A stretch of DNA of 64,000 bases from Bradyrhizobium sp. ISRA430 (GTDB lineage: Bacteria > Pseudomonadota > Alphaproteobacteria > Rhizobiales > Xanthobacteraceae), in assembly GCF_029909975.1 (NCBI RefSeq), contig NZ_CP094516.1:496001-560000 (forward strand), written 5' to 3'. The translations under genes and the position numbers were made by a program. This document shows positions 35,493 through 44,314 of this stretch, in pieces. The number at the start of each line of letters is the position of its first letter. Positions within the stretch are counted from its first letter, which is position 1. A model generated the notes under the pieces. That model was not told the origin of the DNA and did no database searches. It was given only the letters and a program-made list of their open reading frames with translations.

Positions 35493-38126
35493 TCATCGTC
35501 CGAATTCGCGGATGAGCAGGTCCTTGGCATCCGTACGCAAGGGCGCGGCTTCGTCGATCGAGCGCAGGAGGCGCGCGGCGGCCGCGTGGTCGGACGCCAT
35601 CAACGACTTTGCCATACCGATCAGAGGTGCGTAAGCCGGTTCGAACTCGGGACTGAGACGAATCGCGTCGAGCAATCCCGGAGCCGCGGCGGCGATCAGG
35701 GCTGCACCGCGGGGATCACCGGGTAACGCCGCGCCCGCTTCGATGAAGCGATTTCGCGCCTGCCAGTAGGCGGTCAGTCGGTCGCTCCAGATCTCATGCT
35801 CGGGCGCATCCAACAGTTCTGCTGCCTGGGGCCGAATGGAACGAATTACGGAGAGTAAGAGCGACCAGGGCGGTGCCGACAACGCACGAACGTTTCGCTG
35901 CGCGTCGAATGCGACGAAGGGATAGTCGTCCGTGTTGCGCGTCCCCTCTCCGGCGAATGCAGCCAGAGCGCGTCGACCCCCAACAAATTGGCCAAGCAGA
36001 TCGAGCGGCGTCTCGAATCCGAGGGGGCGAACGGCGGGGCGGACGCGGGGATCGAGCAGGCGGGACGCGAGCGCGCGCGAATCGACGCGGCCTCCGTTGC
36101 GGGGGCCGATCAGCGCCAGCATGGGCGTGCGGACGCTATAGTGGTTGAGCCATGCCGAGCCGTCGGGATAGACCTCAAGAAATGCCCGAATGATTGCGCG
36201 CAGGGACGGCAGATCAAGCTGGTAGAGCGGCAACCACTGGCAGAAGATGCCGCCGGGCGCCAATCGCTGCTTGATGGCTGCGAAATGCTCGACGGTGTAG
36301 AGCGACCCGCTTCCGTCGAGGGCCGGATGAAAGAGATCGGCGACAATCACGTCGTAGCTGTCGGAGTCGGCGGCCACGAACCGGCGTGCATCTGCGACGG
36401 TCAACCGAGGCGGTTCACCGGTGACTGCTGGATTGGCAAACCAGGGCAGCAGGTCGATGACCTCGCGCGACAGTTCGACCCCATGCACGTTGGTGCCAGG
36501 CATCTGCGCGCCCCCGACCACCGTCGCACCGGTCCCGATGCCTAGAAACAACGCCTTGTGCGGCCGCTCATGCAGCAGCAGCGGCAGCATGGCTTGGCGA
36601 TAGTCGGAGCGGACGGAGCTCGTGCCTCCCATGCGGAAGCGACCATTGACTTCCAGATAGCGAGCACCCGTTGCATCATCCACGACGCTTGCGGTCGCCA
36701 TAGGCCCTTCTCTGAGAGCGAGCAGCTTGCCCCCAGGAGGTATCTTGACGAGCGTTGGCGCAGGCCGAAGCAGCAGGACGAGAGCGATGCACGCTGGTAT
36801 CGCTGACTGCAGCGCCGCAGCGCGCCTGAACGGGAGCAGGAGCAGGTAACCCAACGCGATCGGGATGAGCGAGGTCCAGGCGCCGAATGCTGGGATGAGG
36901 ATTTGTGCCGTCGTTAGCGGAGCGATCGAGGCGCCTATGCTGTTGATGCCCACCGCCCAGCCGAGCGACCCGCGGCGGTCGCGCACTTGCTGGGCAAGGT
37001 GGCCGAACAGCGCCCCCATCGCGGTCGCCGGCAACAGGAACAACGCGATCGCGACCGCCAGCTCGCCAGCGATGCCAGCTTCGACAGCGGTCTCGGCAAT
37101 TCCTGCAATGAAGGACGTGAGTACGGCGGTGATCAGGCAAGCGAGCGCCGCCGCGGCGAGTAGCCAGGCGAGGCTTCCGTCTCCGGCATTGCGCCCGGCC
37201 CGCTGCCAGAGGAGGCCTCCAGCCGCGGTGCCAAGCAAATAAGCCGCCAGAAGACCGGCGAATGTATACACCGTGTCCTGCATGACCTGTGCGGCAAGCC
37301 GGACCACAAGGACTTCGAACGCGATTCCGAGCAGACCGGTCGCGAACAGGGTAAAGCTGAGCCGCAAGCCGCCGAAGCCGTGTCGTATCGAGTCTTCGGT
37401 TTTGATCGTGCCGCGACCGGAGGTCGATCCGATCATCACTGCCGCGAGGGCGCACAGCCCATTCATTCCGGCAAGGCAGATCAGCGTGCCTGAAAATCCA
37501 AGCGAGGGAATCAGGAGAAAAGCGCAGGCGAGGGTACCGGCCACGGCACCAGCGGTATTTGCGCCGTAGACACCGGCGCTGACCTTTGCATCGCTGCGAG
37601 CTTCGCGGGTCATTCGCTCCAGTGCCGCGAGGGTCCCGCCCATGGCGACGGTTGCGGGCATGAGCGTGAGGGTCGGGAGTGCGAAGCTCGCCGCCCAGAG
37701 CAGCGCCGGCGCCGGCGTGGTGCCGAGCAAGGGAGCCATGACGCGGCCTGCAGCGGGAAGGAGCCAGATCGCGGTCAAGCCCCAGAGGCCGATCACGGCC
37801 TCGAGGATCGCATAGACATATCGCGGCGAAGATGCGCGACGGATCAAGCCGTCGAGGGCAAAGGCGCCAAGCGCGAGCCCGGAAAAAAAGCCGGCAATCG
37901 CTCCGAGAACCGCCATCATCTCGGTGCCGAGCGCGAGGCTGAGCTGGCGCGTCCACACGATCTCGTAGCCAAGGCCGGCAAATCCGGACGTCGCGACGAT
38001 GGCTATCAGCGTCCAATCACGATCGGTCCGTAGGTCAGACCGCGAGGCAGATGTCTCATTGATGCCAGTCGTGATGGTAAAGTCACGTCTTGAGTGCCGC
38101 GCGTCGACATTCGCGTCGGATTGCAT
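35493..38126 (-). CDS. Multi-pass membrane protein fused to a spermidine-synthase-like domain
   Basis: The 877-aa product has about 12 to 14 membrane helices in residues 38-470. A cytosolic Rossmann methyltransferase-like domain then shows the nucleotide-binding loop ALFLGIGTGATVVGGAQMPG and VHGVELSREVIDLLPWF, plus VIVADLFHPALDGSGSLY. The catalytic Asp of true spermidine synthases sits in the VIVADLF motif here. A helical tail of about 150 residues follows. Such fused MFS/spermidine-synthase-like proteins are common in rhizobia; polyamine synthesis has rarely been shown for them. The start ATG lies at 38126. Confidence 0.82.
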   Translation of the reverse strand: MQSDANVDARHSRRDFTITTGINETSASRSDLRTDRDWTLIAIVATSGFAGLGYEIVWTRQLSLALGTEMMAVLGAIAGFFSGLALGAFALDGLIRRASSPRYVYAILEAVIGLWGLTAIWLLPAAGRVMAPLLGTTPAPALLWAASFALPTLTLMPATVAMGGTLAALERMTREARSDAKVSAGVYGANTAGAVAGTLACAFLLIPSLGFSGTLICLAGMNGLCALAAVMIGSTSGRGTIKTEDSIRHGFGGLRLSFTLFATGLLGIAFEVLVVRLAAQVMQDTVYTFAGLLAAYLLGTAAGGLLWQRAGRNAGDGSLAWLLAAAALACLITAVLTSFIAGIAETAVEAGIAGELAVAIALFLLPATAMGALFGHLAQQVRDRRGSLGWAVGINSIGASIAPLTTAQILIPAFGAWTSLIPIALGYLLLLPFRRAAALQSAIPACIALVLLLRPAPTLVKIPPGGKLLALREGPMATASVVDDATGARYLEVNGRFRMGGTSSVRSDYRQAMLPLLLHERPHKALFLGIGTGATVVGGAQMPGTNVHGVELSREVIDLLPWFANPAVTGEPPRLTVADARRFVAADSDSYDVIVADLFHPALDGSGSLYTVEHFAAIKQRLAPGGIFCQWLPLYQLDLPSLRAIIRAFLEVYPDGSAWLNHYSVRTPMLALIGPRNGGRVDSRALASRLLDPRVRPAVRPLGFETPLDLLGQFVGGRRALAAFAGEGTRNTDDYPFVAFDAQRNVRALSAPPWSLLLSVIRSIRPQAAELLDAPEHEIWSDRLTAYWQARNRFIEAGAALPGDPRGAALIAAAAPGLLDAIRLSPEFEPAYAPLIGMAKSLMASDHAAAARLLRSIDEAAPLRTDAKDLLIREFGR

Positions 38127-38480
38127 GCCGTCGTCCCTGGTTTACTGCGTGCGGCCGCTGACCTCGCGTCCATCTCACTCGGGGAGAAGAGGATGCAAGC
38201 GAGTGGATGAATGTCCTGCGATTATTGTCCGGCCAAGATGCCGGCGGCGATCGCATCAAAGCACCCGTTCGATCGCAGATTATTTCATCGATAATGACGG
38301 CCATTTGACAGCCGAGACAATGATCCCCAGATTGCCGATCGGTATGATGTTCATGAGCCGACATCATACTGTCGCGTCGGCTCGGTAGGAGCCCCATGAC
38401 AGCGACCAGAAAACTCCGAACGGGCCTCAGAGCCGAGCCGGGCAGACGTGGCGCTTTGCAAGCTTCGTAGGGGTAAGGGC
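38127..38480. other. Intergenic region upstream of the TonB-dependent receptor, with a hairpin
   Basis: The 354-base divergent gap holds the promoter of the TonB receptor and of the membrane/spermidine-synthase gene. At 38355-38383 an 8-bp inverted repeat, GAGCCGAC and GTCGGCTC, surrounds a 13-base loop. No cobalamin, TPP or other riboswitch consensus and no Fur or Zur box was recognised. Confidence 0.5.
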
Positions 38481-40823
38481 GTGTCCGGCGGTTGGCGTCA
38501 GTTGTCGTTCGCAGCGATCCTGGTTCTCGCAGTTCAACAGTCGGCTTGGGCCCAGTCGCAGTCCGCCTCCGAGACATCGGGCCCGGACGTCACGGGGGCC
38601 ACGAAGCCGACAATCCTGCCACCAATCGCGGTCGAAGCGCCGAGCAAGCCCGTCAGGGTCAACCGGTCTTCCAGGCGCATCGTCAGGGCCGACGCGCGAT
38701 CATTTCGACAACGAACCGCATCCGATCGAGAGCCCGCGCCGGTTGCCGGGTCCGGCGCACCCAACGCAGGCTCCGGCCCTGTCTCGCCGCCGAGCATGGC
38801 GAGTCAGATCACGGTGACCGGTGATACCATCAATGCGCGTCCCGTGGCGCGTCCCGGGGAAGTCCTCGAGGCCGTTCCTGGCCTGATCGTGACGCAGCAT
38901 TCGGGCGAAGGCAAAGCCAACCAATATTTCTTGCGCGGCTATAATTTGGATCACGGCACCGACATGGCGATCTATGTCGACGACGTGCCGGTCAATATGC
39001 GCACCCATGCGCATGGCCAGGGCTACGCGGACCTCAATTGGCTGATGCCGGAAACGATCAACGCACTCGACGTACGCAAGGGGCCCTACTTCGCGGACGA
39101 GGGCGATTTCAGCTCTGTCGGCAATCTGCACATTTCCCTGATCGATCGCGTCGAGAACAGCTTAGCGCAGGTCACTCTTGGCAGCTTCGGCTACAGGCGA
39201 CTGTTCAGCATGAGCTCGAGCAAGGTCGGCGATGGAACGCTGCTCGTTGCAGGCGAAGCCGGGACTTACAACGGCCCGTGGGATAGTCCCGACGACACGC
39301 GCAAGCTGAATGGTCTGGTGCGCTATACCCAGGGAACGGCGCTGGATGGCCTGTCGATCACCGGCATGGCCTACACCAATCGCTGGAATTCGACCGATCA
39401 GATCCCGTTGCGCGCAATCACGTCCGGCGAGATCGGCCGGTTTGGGGCAATCGATCCGACCGATGGAGGCAACACCGATCGCTTCGCGCTCTCGGCGCGT
39501 ATCGCGGGCACCGATGATACGGGATCGTGGAAGGCGAATGCCTTCGCTGTGAAGAGCACGCTCGACCTCTTCAACAACTTCACTTATTTCCTCGACAATC
39601 CCGAATTCGGCGATCAGTTTCACCAGCGCGATGACCGCGTCATGGCCGGCGCCAATGCGTCGCGGACCGTCAACGGCTCATTCGCAGGCCGGCCAATGGA
39701 GACGACTTTCGGAATCCAAACCCGCTATGATGCCATTGGTCTCGCGCTGACGGACACCTACCAGCGCAGCTTCCTGTCGAACGTTCGCAGCGACCGGGTC
39801 GGAGAAGGTAGCGTTGGCATCTACGCCCAGAACACGGTCCGCTGGACCGACTGGCTGCGCACCACGCTCGGCTGGCGCGGCGATTACTACGACGCTCACG
39901 TCACCTCGGTGTTCGACAGCAACAACTCTGGCCACGTCAACGCGGGGATCGGCAGTCCCAAATTCACCATGGTGCTCGGTCCGTTCAACAGAACCGAATT
40001 TTTCCTGGGCGCAGGCCTCGGTATGCACAGCAATGATGCGCGCGGTGCGACGATCACGGAAGCACCGGGCGATTCCGACACGAAGCTCTCTACTTCGCCT
40101 TTGCTGGTGCGAACCAGGGGAGCAGAGGTCGGGGTCCGCACCAAAATCATCTCAAATCTCGAGTCCTCGCTCAGCCTGTTCCTGCTTGACCAGGACTCCG
40201 AGATCGTCTTCAGCGGCGATGCCGGCGACACCTCAGCAAGCCGCCCAAGCCGGCGCTATGGCGTGGAATGGACCAACCATTTCCGGCCCCGTTCGTGGAT
40301 CGAGTTCGACGCCGATCTCGCGATGACCCATGCCAGGTTCATCGGATATGACAGCGAGCAGGCCGCCGTTTACGATTCGCTTTTAGGATATCCTCTAGCC
40401 CAGATCGGCAATGCGCCGGGCAACTACATTCCCAATGCCCCCGCGGTCGTCGCGTCGGCAGGTGTGACGCTCGGCGATAGAACCGGCTGGTTTGGCGCGC
40501 TTCGCTGGCGCTATCTGGGATCAACTCCGCTGACCGAAGACAATGCGTTCCGCTCCCAGCCGATCAGCGTGGTCAACGGACGCATCGGCTACCGGACGGA
40601 CAATGGCTGGCGCGTGCAACTCGATGTGCTCAACCTGTTCAATGCCAGAACAAGCCAGATATCTTATGCCTATGGATCACTGATCAAGTCCGACAGCTAC
40701 TTCAATCTCTGCTATCCCGTGCAAACCGCTCCGGCCGCGGTATGCCAAAATGGGGTGATGGATTCCGTCATCCACCCGGTCGATCCGCTCGCAATCAGGC
40801 TGACGGCCGCTGGGAGCTTTTGA
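38481..40823 (+). CDS. TonB-dependent outer-membrane receptor
   Basis: The GTG at 38481 is preceded by a ggggtaagg site; an upstream GTG at 38448 is less good. The 780-aa product has a signal peptide ending SAWAQ, then a spacer of about 90 residues. A plug domain has ARPGEVLEAVPGLIVTQHSG, QYFLRGYNLDHGTDMAIYVDDVP and VRKGPYFADEGDF. A beta barrel follows, ending in a terminal aromatic (TAAGSF). The plug contains His-rich MRTHAHGQGY, possibly a metal contact. Ligand unknown; the surrounding phosphoesterase and HupE genes suggest a metal complex or a phosphorus compound, which is inference. Confidence 0.88.
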   Translation: MSGGWRQLSFAAILVLAVQQSAWAQSQSASETSGPDVTGATKPTILPPIAVEAPSKPVRVNRSSRRIVRADARSFRQRTASDREPAPVAGSGAPNAGSGPVSPPSMASQITVTGDTINARPVARPGEVLEAVPGLIVTQHSGEGKANQYFLRGYNLDHGTDMAIYVDDVPVNMRTHAHGQGYADLNWLMPETINALDVRKGPYFADEGDFSSVGNLHISLIDRVENSLAQVTLGSFGYRRLFSMSSSKVGDGTLLVAGEAGTYNGPWDSPDDTRKLNGLVRYTQGTALDGLSITGMAYTNRWNSTDQIPLRAITSGEIGRFGAIDPTDGGNTDRFALSARIAGTDDTGSWKANAFAVKSTLDLFNNFTYFLDNPEFGDQFHQRDDRVMAGANASRTVNGSFAGRPMETTFGIQTRYDAIGLALTDTYQRSFLSNVRSDRVGEGSVGIYAQNTVRWTDWLRTTLGWRGDYYDAHVTSVFDSNNSGHVNAGIGSPKFTMVLGPFNRTEFFLGAGLGMHSNDARGATITEAPGDSDTKLSTSPLLVRTRGAEVGVRTKIISNLESSLSLFLLDQDSEIVFSGDAGDTSASRPSRRYGVEWTNHFRPRSWIEFDADLAMTHARFIGYDSEQAAVYDSLLGYPLAQIGNAPGNYIPNAPAVVASAGVTLGDRTGWFGALRWRYLGSTPLTEDNAFRSQPISVVNGRIGYRTDNGWRVQLDVLNLFNARTSQISYAYGSLIKSDSYFNLCYPVQTAPAAVCQNGVMDSVIHPVDPLAIRLTAAGSF

Positions 40824-40831
40824 GCTGGTCT

Positions 40832-41085
40832 AAGTCGTGCTTTGGCGAGATCGACGTCGCGTTTGGCCTTTGCCTGTGGTTTCTTCCGGAACGCATGCCG
40901 CACGTGAACAACATCGCCGATCGTGGTCAGGTAGATGATCGGGTAGGCGGATCCGGTAAGCGCCGGACGCCTGACTCGCAGCACTTTTCTGGGACACCTG
41001 CAGAACGTTCGGTCTGAAAGGCATTGCCGTGCTTTCAGCTCGTCGGCGCGGACGAAAATCGATCGAGGAACAGTGAGGTCGAATT
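40832..41085 (-). pseudogene. Fragment of a HigB/RelE-type toxin (phage Gp49-like family)
   Basis: On the minus strand the segment GSAYPIIYLTTIGDVVHVRHAFRKK continues to PQAKAKRDVDLAKARL. This matches the C-terminal two thirds of the Gp49-like HigB toxin family, including the conserved HAFxKK block. The piece before it (QASGAYRI) is in another frame, so a frameshift splits the gene, and no start or antitoxin gene is left. It is inactive and marks a decayed mobile segment. Confidence 0.6.
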
Positions 41086-41121
41086 GCACTTGCAATGTTG
41101 CTGCTGGCAATTCGAACTTCT

Positions 41122-41523
41122 TCACTGCGGCAAGGACACCAGCAGCGAAAAGCCACTCCAGGCGAGGAGATAACCGGCCGCAAACCCGCCGGTCGCGGCG
41201 AACGGATTGCCCTGCGTTTTCCCCCCGTTGACCCAAGCGGGCGTACATGAGGATCATGGGCGCTGCCGAGGGCGCCATCATTCCGACCATCATCACCGCC
41301 CACATCAAGAACACATATGCGAACTCGATCGCTCGCCATGGCTGGTTGGCCGGCAGCATGATTCCGATCCCATGCCGAACCCGGTCATGTCCATCCCGCC
41401 CATGTCCATGTCGTTGGCGAGCCAGAGCACATAGTTCCGTGCCAGCAGGACAATGATGCCGATCGCGCCGCCGATGACCCAGCGATCGCGGCGCAGCACG
41501 GTTTCCAGTATGCTGTCGGTCAT
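41122..41523 (-). pseudogene. Broken DUF2182 membrane-protein gene
   Basis: From an ATG at 41523 the frame reads MTDSILETVLRRDRWVIGG and a Met-rich helix (MDMGGMDMTGFGMG). It then shifts to WRAIEFAYVFLMWAVMMVGM and MAPSAAPMILMYARLG, the best-conserved block of DUF2182. It shifts again to NPFAATGGFAAGYLLAWSGF and stops at 41122, about half-way through a normal member. Two frameshifts and the missing second half show that it is dead. Its usual neighbour, DUF1326, is intact just upstream. Confidence 0.72.
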
Positions 41524-41572
41524 TTGCGATTGACGTTGCCGGCCTTGTCACAGGCCAGCATCAGGAGTTGCA

Positions 41573-42202
41573 TCAAGCCTGGTTCGACCAGCGGATCGGC
41601 GCATAGAGGCCGTTCTTGCCGGAATTATCCCAGCTCATGCCATGATCGCTGAACGTATTGCCGGAGGCGCCGACTGCCAACGCCATCTTGTCGGGGCTAA
41701 CCGGATGGCCGATGTTCGCCCACATTTCCCCGCTCGGATGCATGGTGGGCAATGGATCGACGGACATGTGCAGAATGCCCGGGATTTCCGCGGACCGCGT
41801 CTTGCCGTCGATCCGGAATGTGATCGGAACCTTGCGCACGCCCAGATTCTTGCTGATCAGCGGTGTGAACGCAGCCATCGGACCACCGGCCGCGCCGGTG
41901 AAGATCGCGGCCAAAGCCTCGGTCTGCTCATCGTTGGCGCGCTGATCGATATAGGCGGCCACCGACCAATCTCCGTCTGCCATGACCCCAGGTGCGTGGA
42001 GGATGACCAGGACATTGAGCCCGTCGAGCGTGATATCGCCGTAGCGGCCGCTTTCGACGTGGAAGATCAGTGGTACGTTGCAGAAGCCCTCGGTCGGGCG
42101 CGAGGTCAATGGGGGCGCTGCCGATACGAGGCAGGGACACACGATGCTGCAACTGCAATTCTCGAAGTAGTCACCGGAAAGGTGCCATTGGATGTCCGCC
42201 AT
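41573..42202 (-). CDS. DUF1326 family protein
   Basis: The 209-aa protein has the family start WHLSGDYFENCSCSIVCPC, whose Cys cluster may bind a metal, and the expected length and ending (FSDHGMSWDNSGKNGLYAP). No signal peptide is seen. Its family has no known function but is usually paired with DUF2182 membrane proteins; the partner here is broken (41122-41523), so the pair may be non-functional or complemented elsewhere. The gene itself shows no defect. Confidence 0.88.
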   Translation of the reverse strand: MADIQWHLSGDYFENCSCSIVCPCLVSAAPPLTSRPTEGFCNVPLIFHVESGRYGDITLDGLNVLVILHAPGVMADGDWSVAAYIDQRANDEQTEALAAIFTGAAGGPMAAFTPLISKNLGVRKVPITFRIDGKTRSAEIPGILHMSVDPLPTMHPSGEMWANIGHPVSPDKMALAVGASGNTFSDHGMSWDNSGKNGLYAPIRWSNQA

Positions 42203-42496
42203 CGCTCTCTCCCGCTAGGCCGAACCCGATAGATTGTCTTCGAACGAGCTACGTGTGGTTGAAATTATGTCGCGCGGGACGGTATCGCAAGCCGATACCG
42301 TATCGATCCGCCGAGGACGGCGAGATGGACGACGTTGTTGGTAGGAAATGCACTTAAACTCCTTGCCCGTCTCCGCAAGTCATTGAAATCGCAGCAAATA
42401 CGACCTCCTTCCGAGCGCGCCAATGGCAATAAGCTATTGATACGAAAAGTATTCTCGCGATGTCTCTCGCGTTGTAGCTGCAATCAGCTCTAGCAT

Positions 42497-42700
42497 CTAA
42501 TTCGCGCAAATCTTCGCTGTTTGATTTTGCGCCTTGGTCTTCTGATCGTCGCTGCCTATGACCAGCACAGAGACGCCGCGTTTCTCGAACTCGTCGAGCT
42601 TGGACTCAAGATCCTTTAGCTGGCTCTTGCAGATGGGGCAGTGGAGGCCGCGATAGAAGACGAGCGTGAGGTTCGTCGGCTTCTGGTGCAGGCATTGTCA
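42497..42700 (-). pseudogene. Peroxiredoxin (AhpC/TSA) gene fragment
   Basis: The minus strand encodes PTNLTLVFYRGLHCPICKSQ and LKDLESKLDEFEKRGVSVLV followed by IGSD, the peroxidatic-Cys block of AhpC/TSA-type peroxiredoxins (CPIC). The frame runs to a stop at 42497 after IGSDDQKTKAQNQTAKICAN, so the rest of the domain is lost, and no start codon or ribosome-binding site is left. The flanking 42203-42496 holds nothing recognisable. Confidence 0.7.
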
Positions 42701-42720
42701 GGTCTGACCAAATCGGATGC

Positions 42721-43218
42721 CTAGTGCGATCGCGCACTGCGACCGCTATTCCACCGAAGGGCTTCCAATGGGACATGCCTGAACGCTTCAGCCAATCGCT
42801 GTCGCCACGGCTGCCTCACCATCGAAAGCCGCCCCTCGAGATGGGCCACTTTCTCGCGCGCCGCCACGGTTTCAATGTTGGCCTTCAGCAGTTCGGCCAG
42901 CAGCTTGTTCGTGCGGTCGCACTCTCGCTCGAAGTCGCTCCGGTGACCGCCGGCAACGGTCTTCATCTCCGCGAGATCGGCCTGCAACGTCGCAATATGT
43001 TCCTTCAGGGCGGTGACCAGGTCGTGACCGGGCGGCGTTTGGGACGCTCGCGTGACAGGAGAATGGTTGATCTCGGTGAGGTCGACCTGCACCAAGGTCT
43101 TACCATCATTCGAGCGGGAGCGGGGCAGCCGATGCCGCTTCACCAGTGCTCTGGCCGCCTCCGGCGAAATTTTGAGTCTTTCGCCCAGCTCTGCGTAAGT
43201 CAGCATCTCGACGGGCAT
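42721..43218 (-). CDS. Small DNA-binding-like protein: helix-turn-helix plus coiled coil
   Basis: The 165-aa protein opens with a MerR/excisionase-like helix-turn-helix (LTYAELGERLKISPEAARAL, then RHRLPRSRSNDGKT) and continues with a long coiled coil (about 75-135, AALKEHIATLQADLAEMK-type heptads). The combination is reminiscent of accessory-element proteins such as KfrA, but no close family is assigned. It sits alone in the decayed 41-43.7 kb region, which suggests it came with a mobile element. Confidence 0.55.
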   Translation of the reverse strand: MPVEMLTYAELGERLKISPEAARALVKRHRLPRSRSNDGKTLVQVDLTEINHSPVTRASQTPPGHDLVTALKEHIATLQADLAEMKTVAGGHRSDFERECDRTNKLLAELLKANIETVAAREKVAHLEGRLSMVRQPWRQRLAEAFRHVPLEALRWNSGRSARSH

Positions 43219-43383
43219 GATGGTCGCTTCCGGCTGGCCGGGCGGTCACCACCCGGACATGGCAAACGATAGCGCCCCCGAGTTAACGGGCGGTTTACTA
43301 CGCTTGCGGGGACGCAACGAGCCGACAATCTCGCTCGATCCCAGCGACCGGGCAAACCAGCCGTTCACGGTGAGCGGGCCGCT

Positions 43384-43641
43384 TCAGCCATATTCCTCGC
43401 CGATCCCGTATTCCCGGTAGATCTCCAGCGGATCGAGGTCGGGGAATAGCCGGCACTTGGCCTGGGCGAGGTGCAGGCTCACCGTCGCCGGCTCCTTGCC
43501 GTTCGACAGCATTTTGCGGATGTCGTCCATATGCGCGCGCGGCTGGTGCTTTGCCTCGAGCTGCTCCAGCGCGACCAGCGCGGTCGCGAGCGCCTCGGTA
43601 AGGACCCATTCGTCGTGGCCCGTGATTCCCTTCTTCGGCAT
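43384..43641 (-). CDS. Conserved small protein of unknown function
   Basis: The 85-aa product starts at the ATG at 43641 (MPKKGITGHDEWVLTEAL); an ATG at 43656 would add five residues. It is soluble and helical, with a basic middle and an acidic C-terminus (DPLEIYREYGIGEEYG). No domain is recognised. The neighbouring plus-strand membrane gene is divergent from it. Codon usage resembles that of the core genes, which supports it being real. Confidence 0.55.
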   Translation of the reverse strand: MPKKGITGHDEWVLTEALATALVALEQLEAKHQPRAHMDDIRKMLSNGKEPATVSLHLAQAKCRLFPDLDPLEIYREYGIGEEYG

Positions 43642-43935
43642 CGGCAGACCCCACATGCGGTGGCACCGGCAGTGTATCCCGGCTTGCGCCGAATCTCCAT
43701 TGAGCCGTTGCTTGCGCGGAATGGGCGCGGACCAGGCGGCCGGCTCTCCGCTCTGTCTCTGTCTTGCTTTATGGCCGAGCGTAGATAAAACGCCGCCCCG
43801 GTCTTATCTTTGTTGCAACAAAGTGGGCGTAGACCTGCCCGCGCGGCATTCGGGCCGGCCGTTCCGGCCCCGGACCGACTTCCCCGAAATTCGAGAGCGC
43901 GATCCGGTTGCGCCGTCCTTGAGGCTGGAGCCAGC

Positions 43936-44310
43936 ATGGCCTTTCTGAGCATCCTCTACCGCTTCATCACCAACTTCGCGTTTATGGCGGTGGTCTATTT
44001 CAGCCTGAACTTCATGGAGAAGTATCCGAACCGGGCGATCCTCGCGATCCTGGTGCTGGTCTATACCGCCATGCGTGCGGCCTCGACGCTGCGCGCCTTC
44101 TATTTCTTCCAGAAGATCGAGAAGCTGGAGGCCGAGACCAGGCGCCTGCAGGCCCCGATCAACGACGGCTCGGGCGGAACCTCGACGCGCAAGCAGATCG
44201 TGACCGACGTTGCGCGGCTGCGCCGCGACGGCGAGCTGAAGTCCTATATGGACCTGTTCTTCCTGGCGCTGATCGTGCTGCTTTGCGTCGCCAACATCGT
44301 GCGGCAGTAG
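43936..44310 (+). CDS. Small inner-membrane protein, function unknown
   Basis: The 124-aa product has two N-terminal membrane helices (about 5-27 and 33-55), a short cytosolic coiled-coil stretch (FFQKIEKLEAETRRLQ) and a C-terminal helix (MDLFFLALIVLLCVANIV). The start at 43936 gives a hydrophobic N-terminus typical of an inserted protein. No family is recognised. It is convergent with the first polysaccharide deacetylase gene. Confidence 0.65.
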   Translation: MAFLSILYRFITNFAFMAVVYFSLNFMEKYPNRAILAILVLVYTAMRAASTLRAFYFFQKIEKLEAETRRLQAPINDGSGGTSTRKQIVTDVARLRRDGELKSYMDLFFLALIVLLCVANIVRQ

Positions 44311-44314
44311 ACGC

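Noticed and set aside
36676..38016. Minus-strand frame of 446 codons inside the membrane/spermidine-synthase gene
   Set aside because: It lies in another frame of the same strand and is Arg/Gly-rich; the 877-aa frame with helices is the real one.
38127..38480. Cobalamin riboswitch before the TonB receptor
   Set aside because: No B12-box-like conserved segment; the 8-bp hairpin alone does not support one.
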